Part shown: one piece after another, positions 1-8,604 of the stretch
Position numbering within the stretch: the stretch's first letter is position 1
Layout of the letters: each line of letters begins with the position of its first letter
Assembly (NCBI GenBank): GCA_020061705.1
Contig: JAGUXT010000059.1
Location: 22,987 to 86,986, forward strand
Length of the DNA: 64,000 nucleotides
DNA from: Halothiobacillus sp.
GTDB taxonomy: Bacteria > Pseudomonadota > Gammaproteobacteria > Halothiobacillales > Halothiobacillaceae
Direction of reading: 5' to 3'
Notes under the pieces: model-generated
Told to the model about the DNA's origin: nothing
The model's database searches: none
Seen by the model: only the letters and a program-made list of their open reading frames with translations
Program-made: the position numbers and the translations under genes

Positions 1-216
1 ATTCACGGGCTGGCATGATAACGTGTCCGTGATGGGTAAATAAATGAGTCCATGTGTAAAAAAGGCTTCGCTTCCCAAGAGTTCCGGCTTACGATAGGCA
101 CGCGTTTAGAATTAAACGCATGTATACAAGACCTTCGGGTCGCATCAGTAGCTACGTCGCGTCATGGTTAGTTATTGGTGCTGTTTTCCATGGCGCACGT
201 TTTAGATTGAGTTTTT
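1..216 (+). promoter_or_regulatory. Leader region of the RNA-binding protein gene, with hairpins
   Basis: This stretch upstream of the RRM protein holds two short hairpins. One is GCGTTTA/TAAACGC at 102-119 with a GAAT loop. The other is GACC-TTCG-GGTC at 130-141 with a UUCG-type tetraloop. A long structured leader fits cold-shock-type RNA-binding proteins, but no clear promoter or strong ribosome site was found. Positions 2-43 are an open frame ending in TAA that could be the last codons of a gene starting outside the window; this is too short to identify. Confidence 0.35.
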
Positions 217-522
217 ATGATCAATATTTATGTAGGCAACCTGTCCTTCCGCACTGATGACGAAGAACTTCGTCAAACTTTTGAGAGCTTTGGCGAAATT
301 GCTTCCGCTAAAGTTGTCATGGATCGTGACACCGGCCGTTCTAAGGGTTTTGGCTTTGTTGAAATGCCAAACAAGGAAGAAGGCATGGCAGCGATCAAGG
401 CGCTGGATGGTCAGGACATGGGCGGACGCACACTGCGTGTGAACGAAGCTCAGCCGCGCGAAGCGCGTCCACCACGCCGTGATGGCGGTGGTTTCGACTC
501 TCGTCCGCCACGCCGTTTCTAA
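217..522 (+). CDS. RRM-type RNA-binding protein (cold-shock Rbp family)
   Basis: This 101-residue protein is a single RNA recognition motif with a short basic tail. RNP2 is IYVGNL at residues 4-9 and RNP1 is KGFGFVEM near residues 43-50, the two strands whose aromatic residues stack on RNA bases. The C-terminal 20 residues are rich in Arg, Pro and Gly (PPRRDGGG), as in the bacterial and plant glycine-rich Rbp proteins. Family members act as RNA chaperones or post-transcriptional regulators and are often cold-induced. A stable hairpin at 538-562 probably ends the transcript, so the gene appears monocistronic. The start has no strong ribosome site, but the RRM begins at residue 2, so it is well fixed. 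Confidence 0.9.
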   Translation: MINIYVGNLSFRTDDEELRQTFESFGEIASAKVVMDRDTGRSKGFGFVEMPNKEEGMAAIKALDGQDMGGRTLRVNEAQPREARPPRRDGGGFDSRPPRRF

Positions 523-537
523 TATCACTGCTTCTGC

Positions 538-562
538 CGTTGCTCCGTTATGCGGGGTAACG
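538..562 (+). terminator. Hairpin terminator after the RRM gene
   Basis: The arms CGTTGCTCCG and CGGGGTAACG pair over 10 bases, including G-U pairs, around a TTATG loop. They are followed by TGTTTTAG. The hairpin begins 16 bases after the stop codon. Confidence 0.6.
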
Positions 563-675
563 TGTTTTAGTGATGAATTGGAAATAAGTTGTTAGTTAAT
601 CTAATGACTTGAATATTTTGTATAAAGCCATGCCTTAACGTGTGGCTTTTTTATTTCTATTGCTTCAAGGCCGCC

Positions 676-2049
676 ATGCTCCATATTTACTCCACTGAAT
701 CGCGTGAAAAACGACTTTTTGTCCCCATCGAAGCCGGCAAGGTACGCATGTATGTATGCGGCATGACCGTGTACGACTATTGTCACTTGGGTCATGCGCG
801 GGTCATGGTGGTGTTTGATATGGTGTACCGCTATTTGCGCCATCTTGGGTTTGATACGACATATGTGCGCAATATCACGGACATTGACGACAAAATCATC
901 AAACGTGCCGCTGAAAACGGCGAATCTATTCAAACATTAACCCAGCGTTTTATTGATGCCATGCATGAGGATGCCGATGCGCTTGGGTGCTTACGTCCGG
1001 ATCATGAACCGCGCGCAACTGAAGCTATTCCTGAAATGGTTGCGATGATTAACACCCTGATTGAAAAGGGTTTTGCCTATCGTGCAGATAATGGCGATGT
1101 GTATTACGACGTGAGTCAGTTTGAGGGCTACGGTCGCCTTTCAGGTAAAAACCTGGAAGATTTACGCTCCGGAGCCCGTGTCGAAATTGGTGAAGCCAAG
1201 CATGACCCTTTGGATTTCGTGTTGTGGAAGGCCGCCAAACCGGGTGAACCCGCCTGGGATACGCAATGGGGTGCGGGTCGTCCTGGCTGGCATATCGAAT
1301 GTTCGGCCATGTCCACCACCTGTTTGGGGCATAGTTTTGATATTCATGGCGGCGGTATGGATTTGCAGTTTCCGCACCATGAAAATGAAATTGCGCAAAG
1401 TGAAGCAGCGACGGGTTGCCATTATGTGAATTACTGGATGCACAACGGATTTGTGCGTATCAATGAAGAAAAAATGTCGAAGTCATTGAATAACTTCTTC
1501 ACTGTGCGCGAGGTTTTGAAGGATTTTCGAGCCGAAGAAATAAGATTTTTCATACTGAATAGCCACTACCGCAGCCCGCTTAATTATGCCGATGCGCAGT
1601 TGTTGGCAGCACGCCAGGGTTTAACGCGTTTATATACAGCCTTGCGTGATGCTGGGGATAATAACGCACCCCATTTGGCTGAGTTTGAGTCGCGTTTTTT
1701 CGCAGCAATGGATGATGATTTCAATACTCCCATTGCCATAGCGGTGTTGTTTGATTTAGTGAGTGAGATTCATCGTCATACTGGTGACGCACGAGACTCG
1801 GCAGCCTCAACCTTGAAATACCTTGCCGGGGTACTTGGATTGATGCAAATGTCACCTGAAGATTATTTGCGTGGCGAAGCTGGTCAAGGCGGTCTGGAGG
1901 ATGCAGCGATTCAAGCGATGGTCGATGAGCGTTTGGCGGCGCGTGCCGCGAGGGACTTTGCCAAATCGGATGAGATTCGTGATGCCTTGTTGCAGCACGG
2001 TGTTGTATTGGAGGATAGCGCACGGGTTACGCGCTGGCGGCGTGCTTAA
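676..2049 (+). CDS. cysS: Cysteinyl-tRNA synthetase
   Basis: Charges tRNA-Cys with cysteine in the cytoplasm. The 457-residue product is close to the usual 460. The class I signatures are present: YVCGMTVYD with zinc ligand Cys28, the HIGH-like HLGH at 37-40, and KMSKS near residue 266. The other zinc ligands fall in HIECSAM and in FPHHENE. The start at 676 ([12 protein letters not shown]) is preferred over the in-frame upstream ATG at 640 because the family starts there. The gene is followed by a strong terminator shared with the convergent soxYZ transcript. Confidence 0.97.
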   Translation: MLHIYSTESREKRLFVPIEAGKVRMYVCGMTVYDYCHLGHARVMVVFDMVYRYLRHLGFDTTYVRNITDIDDKIIKRAAENGESIQTLTQRFIDAMHEDADALGCLRPDHEPRATEAIPEMVAMINTLIEKGFAYRADNGDVYYDVSQFEGYGRLSGKNLEDLRSGARVEIGEAKHDPLDFVLWKAAKPGEPAWDTQWGAGRPGWHIECSAMSTTCLGHSFDIHGGGMDLQFPHHENEIAQSEAATGCHYVNYWMHNGFVRINEEKMSKSLNNFFTVREVLKDFRAEEIRFFILNSHYRSPLNYADAQLLAARQGLTRLYTALRDAGDNNAPHLAEFESRFFAAMDDDFNTPIAIAVLFDLVSEIHRHTGDARDSAASTLKYLAGVLGLMQMSPEDYLRGEAGQGGLEDAAIQAMVDERLAARAARDFAKSDEIRDALLQHGVVLEDSARVTRWRRA

Positions 2050-2072
2050 TCCGCTCTATTAAACACACACAA

Positions 2073-2101
2073 AAAAACGGCTCACAAGGGAGCCGTTTTT
2101 T
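2073..2101. terminator. Bidirectional terminator between cysS and soxZ
   Basis: An 11-base stem (AAAAACGGCTC / GAGCCGTTTTT) encloses a six-base loop. It has A and T runs on the two sides, so it can terminate cysS on the plus strand and soxYZ on the minus strand. Confidence 0.85.
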
Positions 2102-2156
2102 ATTGTCTTTGAAGAAGATTGGCTGCGAACAACCAATCTGGCAACGTGCTTAAAAA

Positions 2157-2468
2157 TTAAGCAATCGCAACTTCTGCAGAGTCAGTTTCACCAGTGGTGT
2201 CTTTCCAGGTCACTTTAACCATGTCGCCTGCTTTGGCCGGAGCCTTGAAGGACAGGTATGGGTTCTTGGATACAGCGGCAGACATGTTGCCAGCGATAAC
2301 AGTCTTACCAGCAACATCAGCTGAAATTTCAGTGATGAACTTGGGAGTGATGTCAGCGCCGGTGGTCTTGTCCTTGCGGTTACCGGGTTCCATTGGGTGG
2401 GTAATCAGGCACTTGACTTCAGCCAGGTCGCCAGCGAGGGAGGCGCGAATTTTGATGCTACCAGCCAT
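2157..2468 (-). CDS. soxZ: Thiosulfate-oxidation carrier subunit SoxZ
   Basis: SoxZ (103 residues) is the partner of SoxY. The SoxYZ heterodimer carries sulfur intermediates between the Sox enzymes in the periplasm. The sequence from MAGSIKIRASL to the end matches the family's all-beta fold, with the characteristic ITHPMEPGNRKD segment. SoxZ has no signal peptide of its own and is normally exported with SoxY through Tat. The start at 2468 has a good AGGAGA ribosome site; a longer frame upstream runs into soxY and is not needed. It lies 53 bases after soxY in the same transcript. No other sox genes occur in the window, so the cluster is split. Confidence 0.93.
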   Translation of the reverse strand: MAGSIKIRASLAGDLAEVKCLITHPMEPGNRKDKTTGADITPKFITEISADVAGKTVIAGNMSAAVSKNPYLSFKAPAKAGDMVKVTWKDTTGETDSAEVAIA

Positions 2469-2521
2469 TGAAATATCTCCTATTGAGTTAGTCAGAATAC
2501 AAAAGTCAAAGGGGTAGGCGA

Positions 2522-2986
2522 TTAACCGCCGCAACCACCGATGGTGACCTTAACTTCCTTCTTGGCTGACAACAGCTTGCCGCCAGTCTTGACAACGCCG
2601 ATGACGTTAGAGGTCTTGCCCATTTTGATACGGGTTGCGACATACGCAGTTGCGCCGGTCATTACGAAGTTGCATACCAATGGCATGTCGTTGCCTTCTA
2701 CCAGGATTGCAATCGCTTCAGCAGCGCCCTTGCCTTCAACGGTAACAGGTACAACAGCGCCGTTTTCAGCGATGTCAGGAGCCTTGACGGTAACGTCAGC
2801 GCTTTCAGTTGTTGCGCCTGAGCCCATGACCGCGGTCAAAGCGTCAGCAACGCTCTTGGCCTTGAACGCGGCTTCTGGCCACGCGGCGAAAACAGCACGT
2901 GGGGTCAGAAGACCCGCGCCTACAGCGATACCTACTGCGCTGGCAGCCAGGCTGCCTTTCAAAAATACACGACGATTGCTCTGCAT
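2522..2986 (-). CDS. soxY: Thiosulfate-oxidation carrier subunit SoxY
   Basis: SoxY (154 residues) carries the covalent sulfur substrate on the cysteine of its C-terminal GGCGG motif, which is present here as the last five residues. The N-terminus has a twin-arginine signal (NRRVFLKG followed by a hydrophobic stretch ending VFA), so the complex is exported folded by Tat. The start at 2986 is chosen for its AGGAGAT ribosome site, rather than an upstream ATG at 3025. A sigma-54 type promoter lies 52-67 bases upstream, and the regulator gene immediately beyond it is of the sigma-54 activator class. soxZ follows. Confidence 0.95.
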   Translation of the reverse strand: MQSNRRVFLKGSLAASAVGIAVGAGLLTPRAVFAAWPEAAFKAKSVADALTAVMGSGATTESADVTVKAPDIAENGAVVPVTVEGKGAAEAIAILVEGNDMPLVCNFVMTGATAYVATRIKMGKTSNVIGVVKTGGKLLSAKKEVKVTIGGCGG

Positions 2987-3037
2987 GTTGATCTCCTCAT
3001 GTTTCGAGTTGTGTGTGTTGAACACGCCTACAGAGAA

Positions 3038-3053
3038 TGCACGGCCTGTGCCA
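3038..3053 (-). promoter_or_regulatory. Sigma-54 (-24/-12) promoter of soxYZ
   Basis: Read on the minus strand the site is TGGCAC-N5-GTGCA, one mismatch from TGGCAC-N5-TTGCA, with the GG and GC doublets correctly spaced. Transcription would start near 3026, about 40 bases before soxY. The neighbouring gene encodes a GAFTGA-containing sigma-54 activator. Confidence 0.8.
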
Positions 3054-3129
3054 ATCTGGAACTACTTGGGTCATCCCTTGATTTGTATGGATTAAATGAG
3101 ATTAAGCATCACGCTGACTTGGTGGTTGA

Positions 3130-3161
3130 TTGCAACTTGCATTTTCCTGACGTTGCATTTT
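3130..3161 (-). promoter_or_regulatory. Candidate enhancer (activator-binding) repeats upstream of soxYZ
   Basis: AAAATGCAA occurs twice as direct copies on the minus strand, at 3161-3153 and 3145-3137, with a further TTGCA next to the second copy. They lie about 85-110 bases upstream of the sigma-54 site, a normal distance for an NtrC-type activator. Between them and the promoter is AATCAAGGGATGA, one mismatch from an IHF consensus. These roles are inferred. Confidence 0.45.
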
Positions 3162-3164
3162 GCA

Positions 3165-4565
3165 CTATTCAATCTCAAAACCTTGCAATTTGCGCCATAA
3201 GGTTGATTTATTTATGCCTAAAGTGCGGGCAGTTTGTTCACGATTGCCTTCAAAACGTTGCAGGGTTTTTAAAATGTAGCGGCGCTCAAGCTCTTCTAGC
3301 GTCGGCTCATCTGCGTCTATGCCTGGCTCAGAAAGGGGGTCGCTAGGGGTGGTTTGTTGCGTGCTTGGCTCAAACACTCCCGTCGTAGCGGGGGTGGATT
3401 GTGTGCTGCGCTGGATGCCCGGATTGGCGATCGGGTCGATATGCAGCAGCGGTTGTTCAGCGAGTGCGACATGACGTTCAATCAGGTTTTTCAGCTCGCG
3501 TACATTGCCGGGCCACGCTGCGTCGACGAGGCGCTGCATGCTTTCGTCATCAAAACCAACGACATCACGGTGGTAGCGTTCGGCAAATTCGTGCAAAAAA
3601 TGCTGCACCAGGTCAGGTATGTCTTCGCGGCGTTCGCGCAGGGCAGGCATACGCAACTTGACGACGTTGAGGCGGTGGTAGAGGTCATGGCGGAATTGGC
3701 CTTGCTCCACCAATGCACTCAGCTCGCGGTTACTGGCCACCACGAAGCGCACGTCTATGTTGATGGGCGTGATGCCGCCGACACGGGTCACTTGCTGTTC
3801 TTGTACTACCCGCAGCAATTTGGTTTGCATCGCATCGGAGATATTGCCGATTTCGTCCAGAAACAGGGTGCCGCCCGTGGCAACTTCAAGCAGGCCGCGT
3901 TTGGTTTGGTGTGCGCCGGTGAATGCGCCTTTTTCGTGGCCGAAAAGCTCGCTTTCGAGCAGTGAGCCGGTAATCGCACCGCAGTCGATGACGACAAAAG
4001 GTTTGTCGGAAAAGTCGGAAAGGTTGTGCACTGCACGGGCGGCGAGCTCTTTGCCGGTACCCGATTCGCCTTCAATCATCACATTGACGCGCACGTCGTG
4101 GATTTTTTCGATGACTTTGTAGACCGCGCGAATGAGCGGCGAGTTGCCTAACATGCCACCGTAGCGTGGTGTGTGTTGGTTTAGCTTGGGTGAGCGGTCA
4201 AGGTGCTCGCGTACCAAGGCCAGCAATTCATCCATGTCGAAGGGTTTTTTGATGAAGTCAGTTGCTCCAAGGCGTAGAGCCTCAATTGCATCGTCCATGG
4301 TGGAGTAGCCGGTAATCAGGATAAACGGCAATTTGGGCTGAAGTGAGCGTACCGTTTGCAATAGTTCGATGCCACTCATGCCAGGCATTTTTAAGTCGGA
4401 GATTACCAGCGCCGGGGTAGGGGTTTGCTTGATGACGGCGAGCGCCGCTTGTGGTGAGCGAAACACGTCCACATCAAAGGCCTCGTCCCGTGAGAAACGG
4501 CTAAAGAGTTCACCTGCGCGGGGGTCGTCGTCGATAAAAATGATGCGTTGTCTTTGGGTGCTCAT
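3165..4565 (-). CDS. Sigma-54-dependent response regulator (TspR-like)
   Basis: A 466-residue NtrC-family activator. The receiver domain at about 5-120 has the acidic pocket DDD at 12-14 and phospho-acceptor Asp57 in ISDLKMPG. The AAA+ domain at about 140-375 has Walker A GESGTGKE, the sigma-54 contact loop GAFTGA, and a Walker B ending LDEIG. A Fis-type helix-turn-helix ends the protein (EQTARTLGINKSTLWRKL). It lies 18 bases after the sensor kinase gene and directly upstream of the sigma-54 promoter of soxYZ. Sigma-54 two-component systems (TspS/TspR) controlling sox genes are described in Acidithiobacillus caldus and other chemolithotrophs; assignment here rests on context. Confidence 0.92.
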   Translation of the reverse strand: MSTQRQRIIFIDDDPRAGELFSRFSRDEAFDVDVFRSPQAALAVIKQTPTPALVISDLKMPGMSGIELLQTVRSLQPKLPFILITGYSTMDDAIEALRLGATDFIKKPFDMDELLALVREHLDRSPKLNQHTPRYGGMLGNSPLIRAVYKVIEKIHDVRVNVMIEGESGTGKELAARAVHNLSDFSDKPFVVIDCGAITGSLLESELFGHEKGAFTGAHQTKRGLLEVATGGTLFLDEIGNISDAMQTKLLRVVQEQQVTRVGGITPINIDVRFVVASNRELSALVEQGQFRHDLYHRLNVVKLRMPALRERREDIPDLVQHFLHEFAERYHRDVVGFDDESMQRLVDAAWPGNVRELKNLIERHVALAEQPLLHIDPIANPGIQRSTQSTPATTGVFEPSTQQTTPSDPLSEPGIDADEPTLEELERRYILKTLQRFEGNREQTARTLGINKSTLWRKLQGFEIE

Positions 4566-4583
4566 ACATTTAGGCAGGTAAGG

Positions 4584-6521
4584 TTATAGCGGAATACGCG
4601 GCGCGGCTGGAGTGAGCGGGACTTCAAAACGCGCATCGACACCGCCTTCGGGGTGATTGCGGATGCTTAACTCGCCGCCATGATACTGGATGATGCCCAG
4701 ACTGATGGAGAGTCCTAGCCCTGTGCCTTCGCCGACGGTTTTGGTGGTGAAGAATGGGTCAAACAGGTGTTCCAAAACGTCGTTGGAAAGTCCGTGCCCA
4801 TGATCACGCACGCTCACACACAAACGCTGGTTTTCGCAGGCCGCATGAAGTTCGATTTGACCGTGTTCCGGCGTAGCGTGCAGGGCATTGCGCAAAAGAT
4901 TGAGCAGCACTTGTTGCAGTTGGTCGGCATCTGCATCTGCCTGGCATTCAGGATCGCAGGATTGCACGGCAAACATCACGTCCCTTGCCATGGCTTCGGG
5001 TTCGATGAGTTCCAGCGTATGTTTGATCCAGGGGCAGACTTTGAACGGACGATGTTCTGGAGGCAGTTGACGAGCAAAATTCATCACGCCACGCACGATG
5101 CGCCCTGCGCGTTGGGTTTCTTCGCGTAGCTCTTGAATGTCGTCATGCAGGCGTGCGCTCGCCGCGGGCAAGCCTCGTTCGATCAGCTTGGCATACGAAA
5201 GTATATTGTTCAGGGGGTTATTGATTTCATGCCCGATGCCCGCCGCCATTTGGCCAATGCTGGCGAGTTTGGCCTGTTGCAGCATTTTGCGTTCACTACG
5301 CAGGCGCTCGGCTTCGGCAGCACGCAGGCGTTCGGCCATGTCGTTGAAGTCGTTTTCCAGTTCGCGTATTTCACGGGTATGGCTGCTCACCGCGACGCGA
5401 CGGGTCGCATCACTGGCAAAATCATGCAGCGCTTCGCGCAGTTGCAGAATGGGACGGGCAATGTGGCGTGCACCGAGCACGGCGAGCAGAGCCGAGGCCG
5501 TAAACACCAGCAAGACCAACAGCCATAGCGATTGGCGCAAGCCGGCGTAGGGCGCGTCGAGCGTGCTGTAGGGCACGGCAAAGGCCAAGATCCAGCTCGT
5601 AAGCTGGTTGGGGTAGGGGTGGAACTCCTGGTAATACACACGCCAGTTGCCGTCGGCGCTGCTGAATTGTCCGTAAGGACGTTGCTGAATGTTTTGCCAG
5701 AGTTCGCCTCCATCGAGACTTTGTAGTTTGACTTCGTGCGGTTTGGGTGCACTGAAGCGAGTGTCGAGGCGGTCGTGGTAAAGCAAGAGTCCGTTACGTT
5801 GCGGGTCGTCAAGGTTGCGCTCGGCGATCAATAACTCGGTACCGCTGGGGCGAGGTACGAGGCGCAAAATGCGATCCAGGTACTCTCCAAAGGTATTTAC
5901 CGCCAATACCGCATCAGGATGACCACTTTCACCCAGAGGCACGAGCGCCGTGAGCATGGTCAGTGTTTGCCCGGTGGGCAAATCCCAGCGGCTTTGTGGC
6001 AGAGGCATAAAGTTGATTTCGCCATTCGTCCAGTTACGCATGGCGCGGGCAAAGCCGGGGGAATGCAAGTCTTCTTCGGCGTATTCGACATTACCCAGGC
6101 TGGGGTATATGGCCGGACGGGCGCGTCCTTCGCTGACTTTAATGAGCGTATTTCCCGCGCCGTCGAGCACGCGCAGGCTGCCAAGACTGGGAATAGTTCG
6201 TTGCAGATTAAGCAGGAACTGGGTGAGCTGATTTTTCAGAGAGGCGTAATCCGGGTGGCGGCTCCCTTCGTTGGCCGCGCGTGCCACGGGCAGAAAATCC
6301 TGCATGGCGCTGGATTGGGCAATACCGCGAATCATTTCGCGTTCGTAATTCAGGCGGTTGTCAATTTCGCTGGCCAACGCGTTCAGACGCCGCCCCATGT
6401 CGGTATCCATTTCATGCAGGTGGCGCTGTTCGCCCCAATTCAACAGCACAAAAGTCAGCGCCAACAAGGGCAAACCGGTGGCGAGAAGCGTCCAGAAGAA
6501 AATCGTGCCGCGCAGTCGCAT
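4584..6521 (-). CDS. Membrane sensor histidine kinase (TspS-like)
   Basis: A 645-residue sensor. The first membrane helix is at about 6-28, followed by a periplasmic sensor region of about 300 residues, probably a double-Cache fold. A second helix lies at about 331-352, then HAMP and a charged coiled coil. The catalytic core has the H box GHEINNPLNN, the N box LLNLLRNALHA, and the ATP lid RDHGHGL...FTTKTVGEGTGLGLS. It should phosphorylate the regulator encoded 18 bases downstream. It starts 3 bases after the thioredoxin-like gene, so the three form one operon. The stimulus is unknown; a reduced sulfur compound is the natural guess from the soxYZ neighbour. Confidence 0.9.
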   Translation of the reverse strand: MRLRGTIFFWTLLATGLPLLALTFVLLNWGEQRHLHEMDTDMGRRLNALASEIDNRLNYEREMIRGIAQSSAMQDFLPVARAANEGSRHPDYASLKNQLTQFLLNLQRTIPSLGSLRVLDGAGNTLIKVSEGRARPAIYPSLGNVEYAEEDLHSPGFARAMRNWTNGEINFMPLPQSRWDLPTGQTLTMLTALVPLGESGHPDAVLAVNTFGEYLDRILRLVPRPSGTELLIAERNLDDPQRNGLLLYHDRLDTRFSAPKPHEVKLQSLDGGELWQNIQQRPYGQFSSADGNWRVYYQEFHPYPNQLTSWILAFAVPYSTLDAPYAGLRQSLWLLVLLVFTASALLAVLGARHIARPILQLREALHDFASDATRRVAVSSHTREIRELENDFNDMAERLRAAEAERLRSERKMLQQAKLASIGQMAAGIGHEINNPLNNILSYAKLIERGLPAASARLHDDIQELREETQRAGRIVRGVMNFARQLPPEHRPFKVCPWIKHTLELIEPEAMARDVMFAVQSCDPECQADADADQLQQVLLNLLRNALHATPEHGQIELHAACENQRLCVSVRDHGHGLSNDVLEHLFDPFFTTKTVGEGTGLGLSISLGIIQYHGGELSIRNHPEGGVDARFEVPLTPAAPRIPL

Positions 6522-6524
6522 TAT

Positions 6525-7094
6525 TTAGTGTTCGCTCACGGTTTGCGCACCACCAAAATGCTCCACCCACCACACACGAGCGCGTAGCCCCCAAGGCGTG
6601 GTGTAGCCGGTTTCGACGAAGTGGATACGGCCAGCGGCATCGACAACCAGATGCAGCGGTACGGCCTTGATGCCGAGTGGAGCAAGGAGCTGTCCGCTCG
6701 GGGCGTTGATGACCGATAGGGCGATTTTTTCATTGGCTAAAAAACGGCGCATGGCGGCATCGTCACCCGATTTCCAGGCAATGCTCATCACGGGGGTGTC
6801 GCGTGCCAATTCGGCCATACCTGCAAGTTCAAGCCGGCAGACGGGGCACCATTCGGCCCAGATATGGACGATAAGAGGGCGGCCTTGGGTGTCGCGGCTG
6901 TCGATGATTATTCCGTCAAGCGTTTGGCCGACGATGGTTGGCAGGACTGTATCCGGGAGGCTGGGAGCATTCCATGCGCGAATAAGAAAAATCACGGCAA
7001 GCACCAGTGAAATTTCAAGGCTCCAGCGGATAAGGCGAGAGCGCCATGATTTTTTGTCTGGTGGCGGTGTTGCGGTGTGCTTGGGCAAGTTCAT
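6525..7094 (-). CDS. Membrane-anchored thioredoxin-like disulfide oxidoreductase (ScsD/TlpA-like)
   Basis: This 189-residue protein has one N-terminal membrane helix (about 24-40) and a periplasmic thioredoxin fold. The active site is WCPVC, with Cys83 and Cys86, and the cis-proline loop is KAVPLH. The arrangement matches the protein disulfide oxidoreductase (ScsD/TlpA-like) group rather than cytoplasmic thioredoxin. It is the first gene of the operon with the sensor kinase and regulator. Since SoxY must keep its carrier cysteine reduced, and thioredoxin-like SoxS/SoxW proteins serve this elsewhere, a role in Sox redox maintenance or in signal sensing is plausible but inferred. Confidence 0.82.
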   Translation of the reverse strand: MNLPKHTATPPPDKKSWRSRLIRWSLEISLVLAVIFLIRAWNAPSLPDTVLPTIVGQTLDGIIIDSRDTQGRPLIVHIWAEWCPVCRLELAGMAELARDTPVMSIAWKSGDDAAMRRFLANEKIALSVINAPSGQLLAPLGIKAVPLHLVVDAAGRIHFVETGYTTPWGLRARVWWVEHFGGAQTVSEH

Positions 7095-7143
7095 GAGCGA
7101 ATGGTGTTGAGAATGTTTTGAGGCAGTGATTTATCATGCGTGC

Positions 7144-7707
7144 ATGACACATAAAAAGCCAACCATCCTATCGAGCACCCTGATTGCACAAACACGTTTG
7201 TTTGCGGTGGAAGAGGTGCATTTACGTTTTAGCAATGGCGTAGAAATGCGTTATGAACGGTTGCTCGGCAATCCGCATGGTGCCGTGCTATTGGTGGCGC
7301 TGAATGACATGGATGAGGTCTTGCTGGTGCGTGAATACGCCGTGGGGCTGCATCGCTATGAGCTGGGGCTGCCCAAGGGCGGCATGGAGGCGGGTGAAAC
7401 GCCCGAGCAGGCGGGCTTGCGTGAGCTGCGTGAGGAAACGGGCTTTGCGGCACGGCGTTTGGATGTTTTGGGAGAGTTGACCCTGGCACCGGGTTACAGC
7501 AGCCAGCGCACGCATGTCGTGTTGGCACGCGATTTGTACCCCGCGCCCTTGCCGGGCGACGAGCCGGAGCCATTGGAATTACAACCTTGGCCGCTGACGC
7601 GTTTGGCTGAGCTGATTGTTATGCCTGAGTGCAGCGAGGCACGCACCTTGGCAGCCATGTTTATGGCGCGCGAATATATTATTGAAGAAGCGAATGCAAC
7701 ATTATGA
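7144..7707 (+). CDS. nudE: ADP compounds hydrolase NudE (Nudix family)
   Basis: Hydrolyses ADP-ribose, NADH and diadenosine polyphosphates in E. coli. The Nudix box GGMEAGETPEQAGLRELREE is complete, and the surrounding sequence follows E. coli NudE (REYAVG, LAPGYSS, LYPAPLPGDEPEP). The start at 7144 (MTHKKPTIL) aligns with the E. coli start; a GTG at 7126 is in frame, and the only SD-like GAGG is poorly placed for either. Its last codon overlaps the cysQ start as ATGA, suggesting coupled translation. nudE-cysQ is a common gammaproteobacterial pair. Confidence 0.93.
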   Translation: MTHKKPTILSSTLIAQTRLFAVEEVHLRFSNGVEMRYERLLGNPHGAVLLVALNDMDEVLLVREYAVGLHRYELGLPKGGMEAGETPEQAGLRELREETGFAARRLDVLGELTLAPGYSSQRTHVVLARDLYPAPLPGDEPEPLELQPWPLTRLAELIVMPECSEARTLAAMFMAREYIIEEANATL

Positions 7708-8534
7708 TAATTAACAATAAATTGTTTGATGCGGTGCGTGCATTAGCGCTGCAAGCCGGGGACGCGATCATGCGCGTGTATGCCGGTGAGTTTGCAGTCA
7801 CGGCCAAGGATGATTTAACCCCGCTGACCGAGGCAGATTTGGCGGCGCACCGGCTGATTGAGCAGGGTTTGCTTGCACTTTGCCCTGACTGGCCGGTACT
7901 GTCCGAAGAAGGCGCGGACGTGCCATTCGCCACGCGACAAGGGTGGTCGCGCTATTGGTTGGTCGACCCGCTGGATGGCACGCGCGAATTTGTGAAGCGC
8001 AATGGCGAGTTCAGCGTGAATATCGCCTTGGTGGATGGGCATGAGGTGGTGCTTGGAGTAGTGCATGCCCCCGCGCTGGGCGTGACCTATGCCGCATGGC
8101 GTGGCGCCGGAGCCTGGAAGTGGACAGGGGAGGATGATCGTCCTGTGCGTATTCAGGCTAAGGCCGTGGTTGGCTCACCGTTGCGTGTCGCTCTGAGTCG
8201 TTCGCATGGGAGTGCGCGAATGCAGGCTTATCTGGATGCGTTGGAAGCGGCACATGGCCGTGCAGACTGTGTGCGTATGGGCAGTGCGCTCAAGTCTTGC
8301 TTGGTGGCTGAGGGGACGGTGGATGTGTATCCGCGTCTGGGACTGACCTCCGAATGGGATACGGCAGCGGCGCAATGCGTGGTTGAAGAAGCAGGTGGGC
8401 GCTTCACTGATACTCAGGGTCAGCGATTGCGTTACAACACCAAGGATTCCCTGCTGAATCCTGAGTTTCTGGTATTTACTGATGAAGCGGTCGATTGGGC
8501 AGGGTATGTGCCACACTTGGAGTGCGCTAGCTAA
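7704..8534 (+). CDS. cysQ: 3'(2'),5'-bisphosphate nucleotidase CysQ
   Basis: Removes the 3' phosphate of PAP (and PAPS), keeping the sulfate-assimilation by-product low. The 276-residue protein belongs to the inositol-monophosphatase superfamily: the metal-binding motifs are LTEADLAAH, the SEEG segment, WLVDPLDGTREF, and WDTAAAQCVVEEAGG near the C-terminus. All catalytic acidic residues are visible. It is translated from the ATGA overlap with nudE. A palindromic repeat follows 12 bases after the stop. Confidence 0.94.
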   Translation: MIINNKLFDAVRALALQAGDAIMRVYAGEFAVTAKDDLTPLTEADLAAHRLIEQGLLALCPDWPVLSEEGADVPFATRQGWSRYWLVDPLDGTREFVKRNGEFSVNIALVDGHEVVLGVVHAPALGVTYAAWRGAGAWKWTGEDDRPVRIQAKAVVGSPLRVALSRSHGSARMQAYLDALEAAHGRADCVRMGSALKSCLVAEGTVDVYPRLGLTSEWDTAAAQCVVEEAGGRFTDTQGQRLRYNTKDSLLNPEFLVFTDEAVDWAGYVPHLECAS

Positions 8535-8546
8535 ATTCGCCTGAAC

Positions 8547-8588
8547 TTTCAGCAGCCTGCTGAAATACTTCTTTCAGCATCCTGTTAG
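8547..8588. repeat. Palindromic intergenic repeat (CAGCCTGCTGAAA family)
   Basis: TTTCAGCAG-C-CTGCTGAAA at 8547-8565 is a perfect inverted repeat. A second imperfect copy of the motif follows at 8572-8588. The same motif forms a hairpin at 32703-32739. Both follow a stop codon closely, so they may also act as transcript ends, although no T run follows. Confidence 0.6.
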
Positions 8589-8604
8589 ATGTTTTGTTGA
8601 ACGC

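Noticed and set aside
2..43. C-terminal end of a gene from outside the window
   Set aside because: Only 13 codons before a stop; too short to support as a feature.
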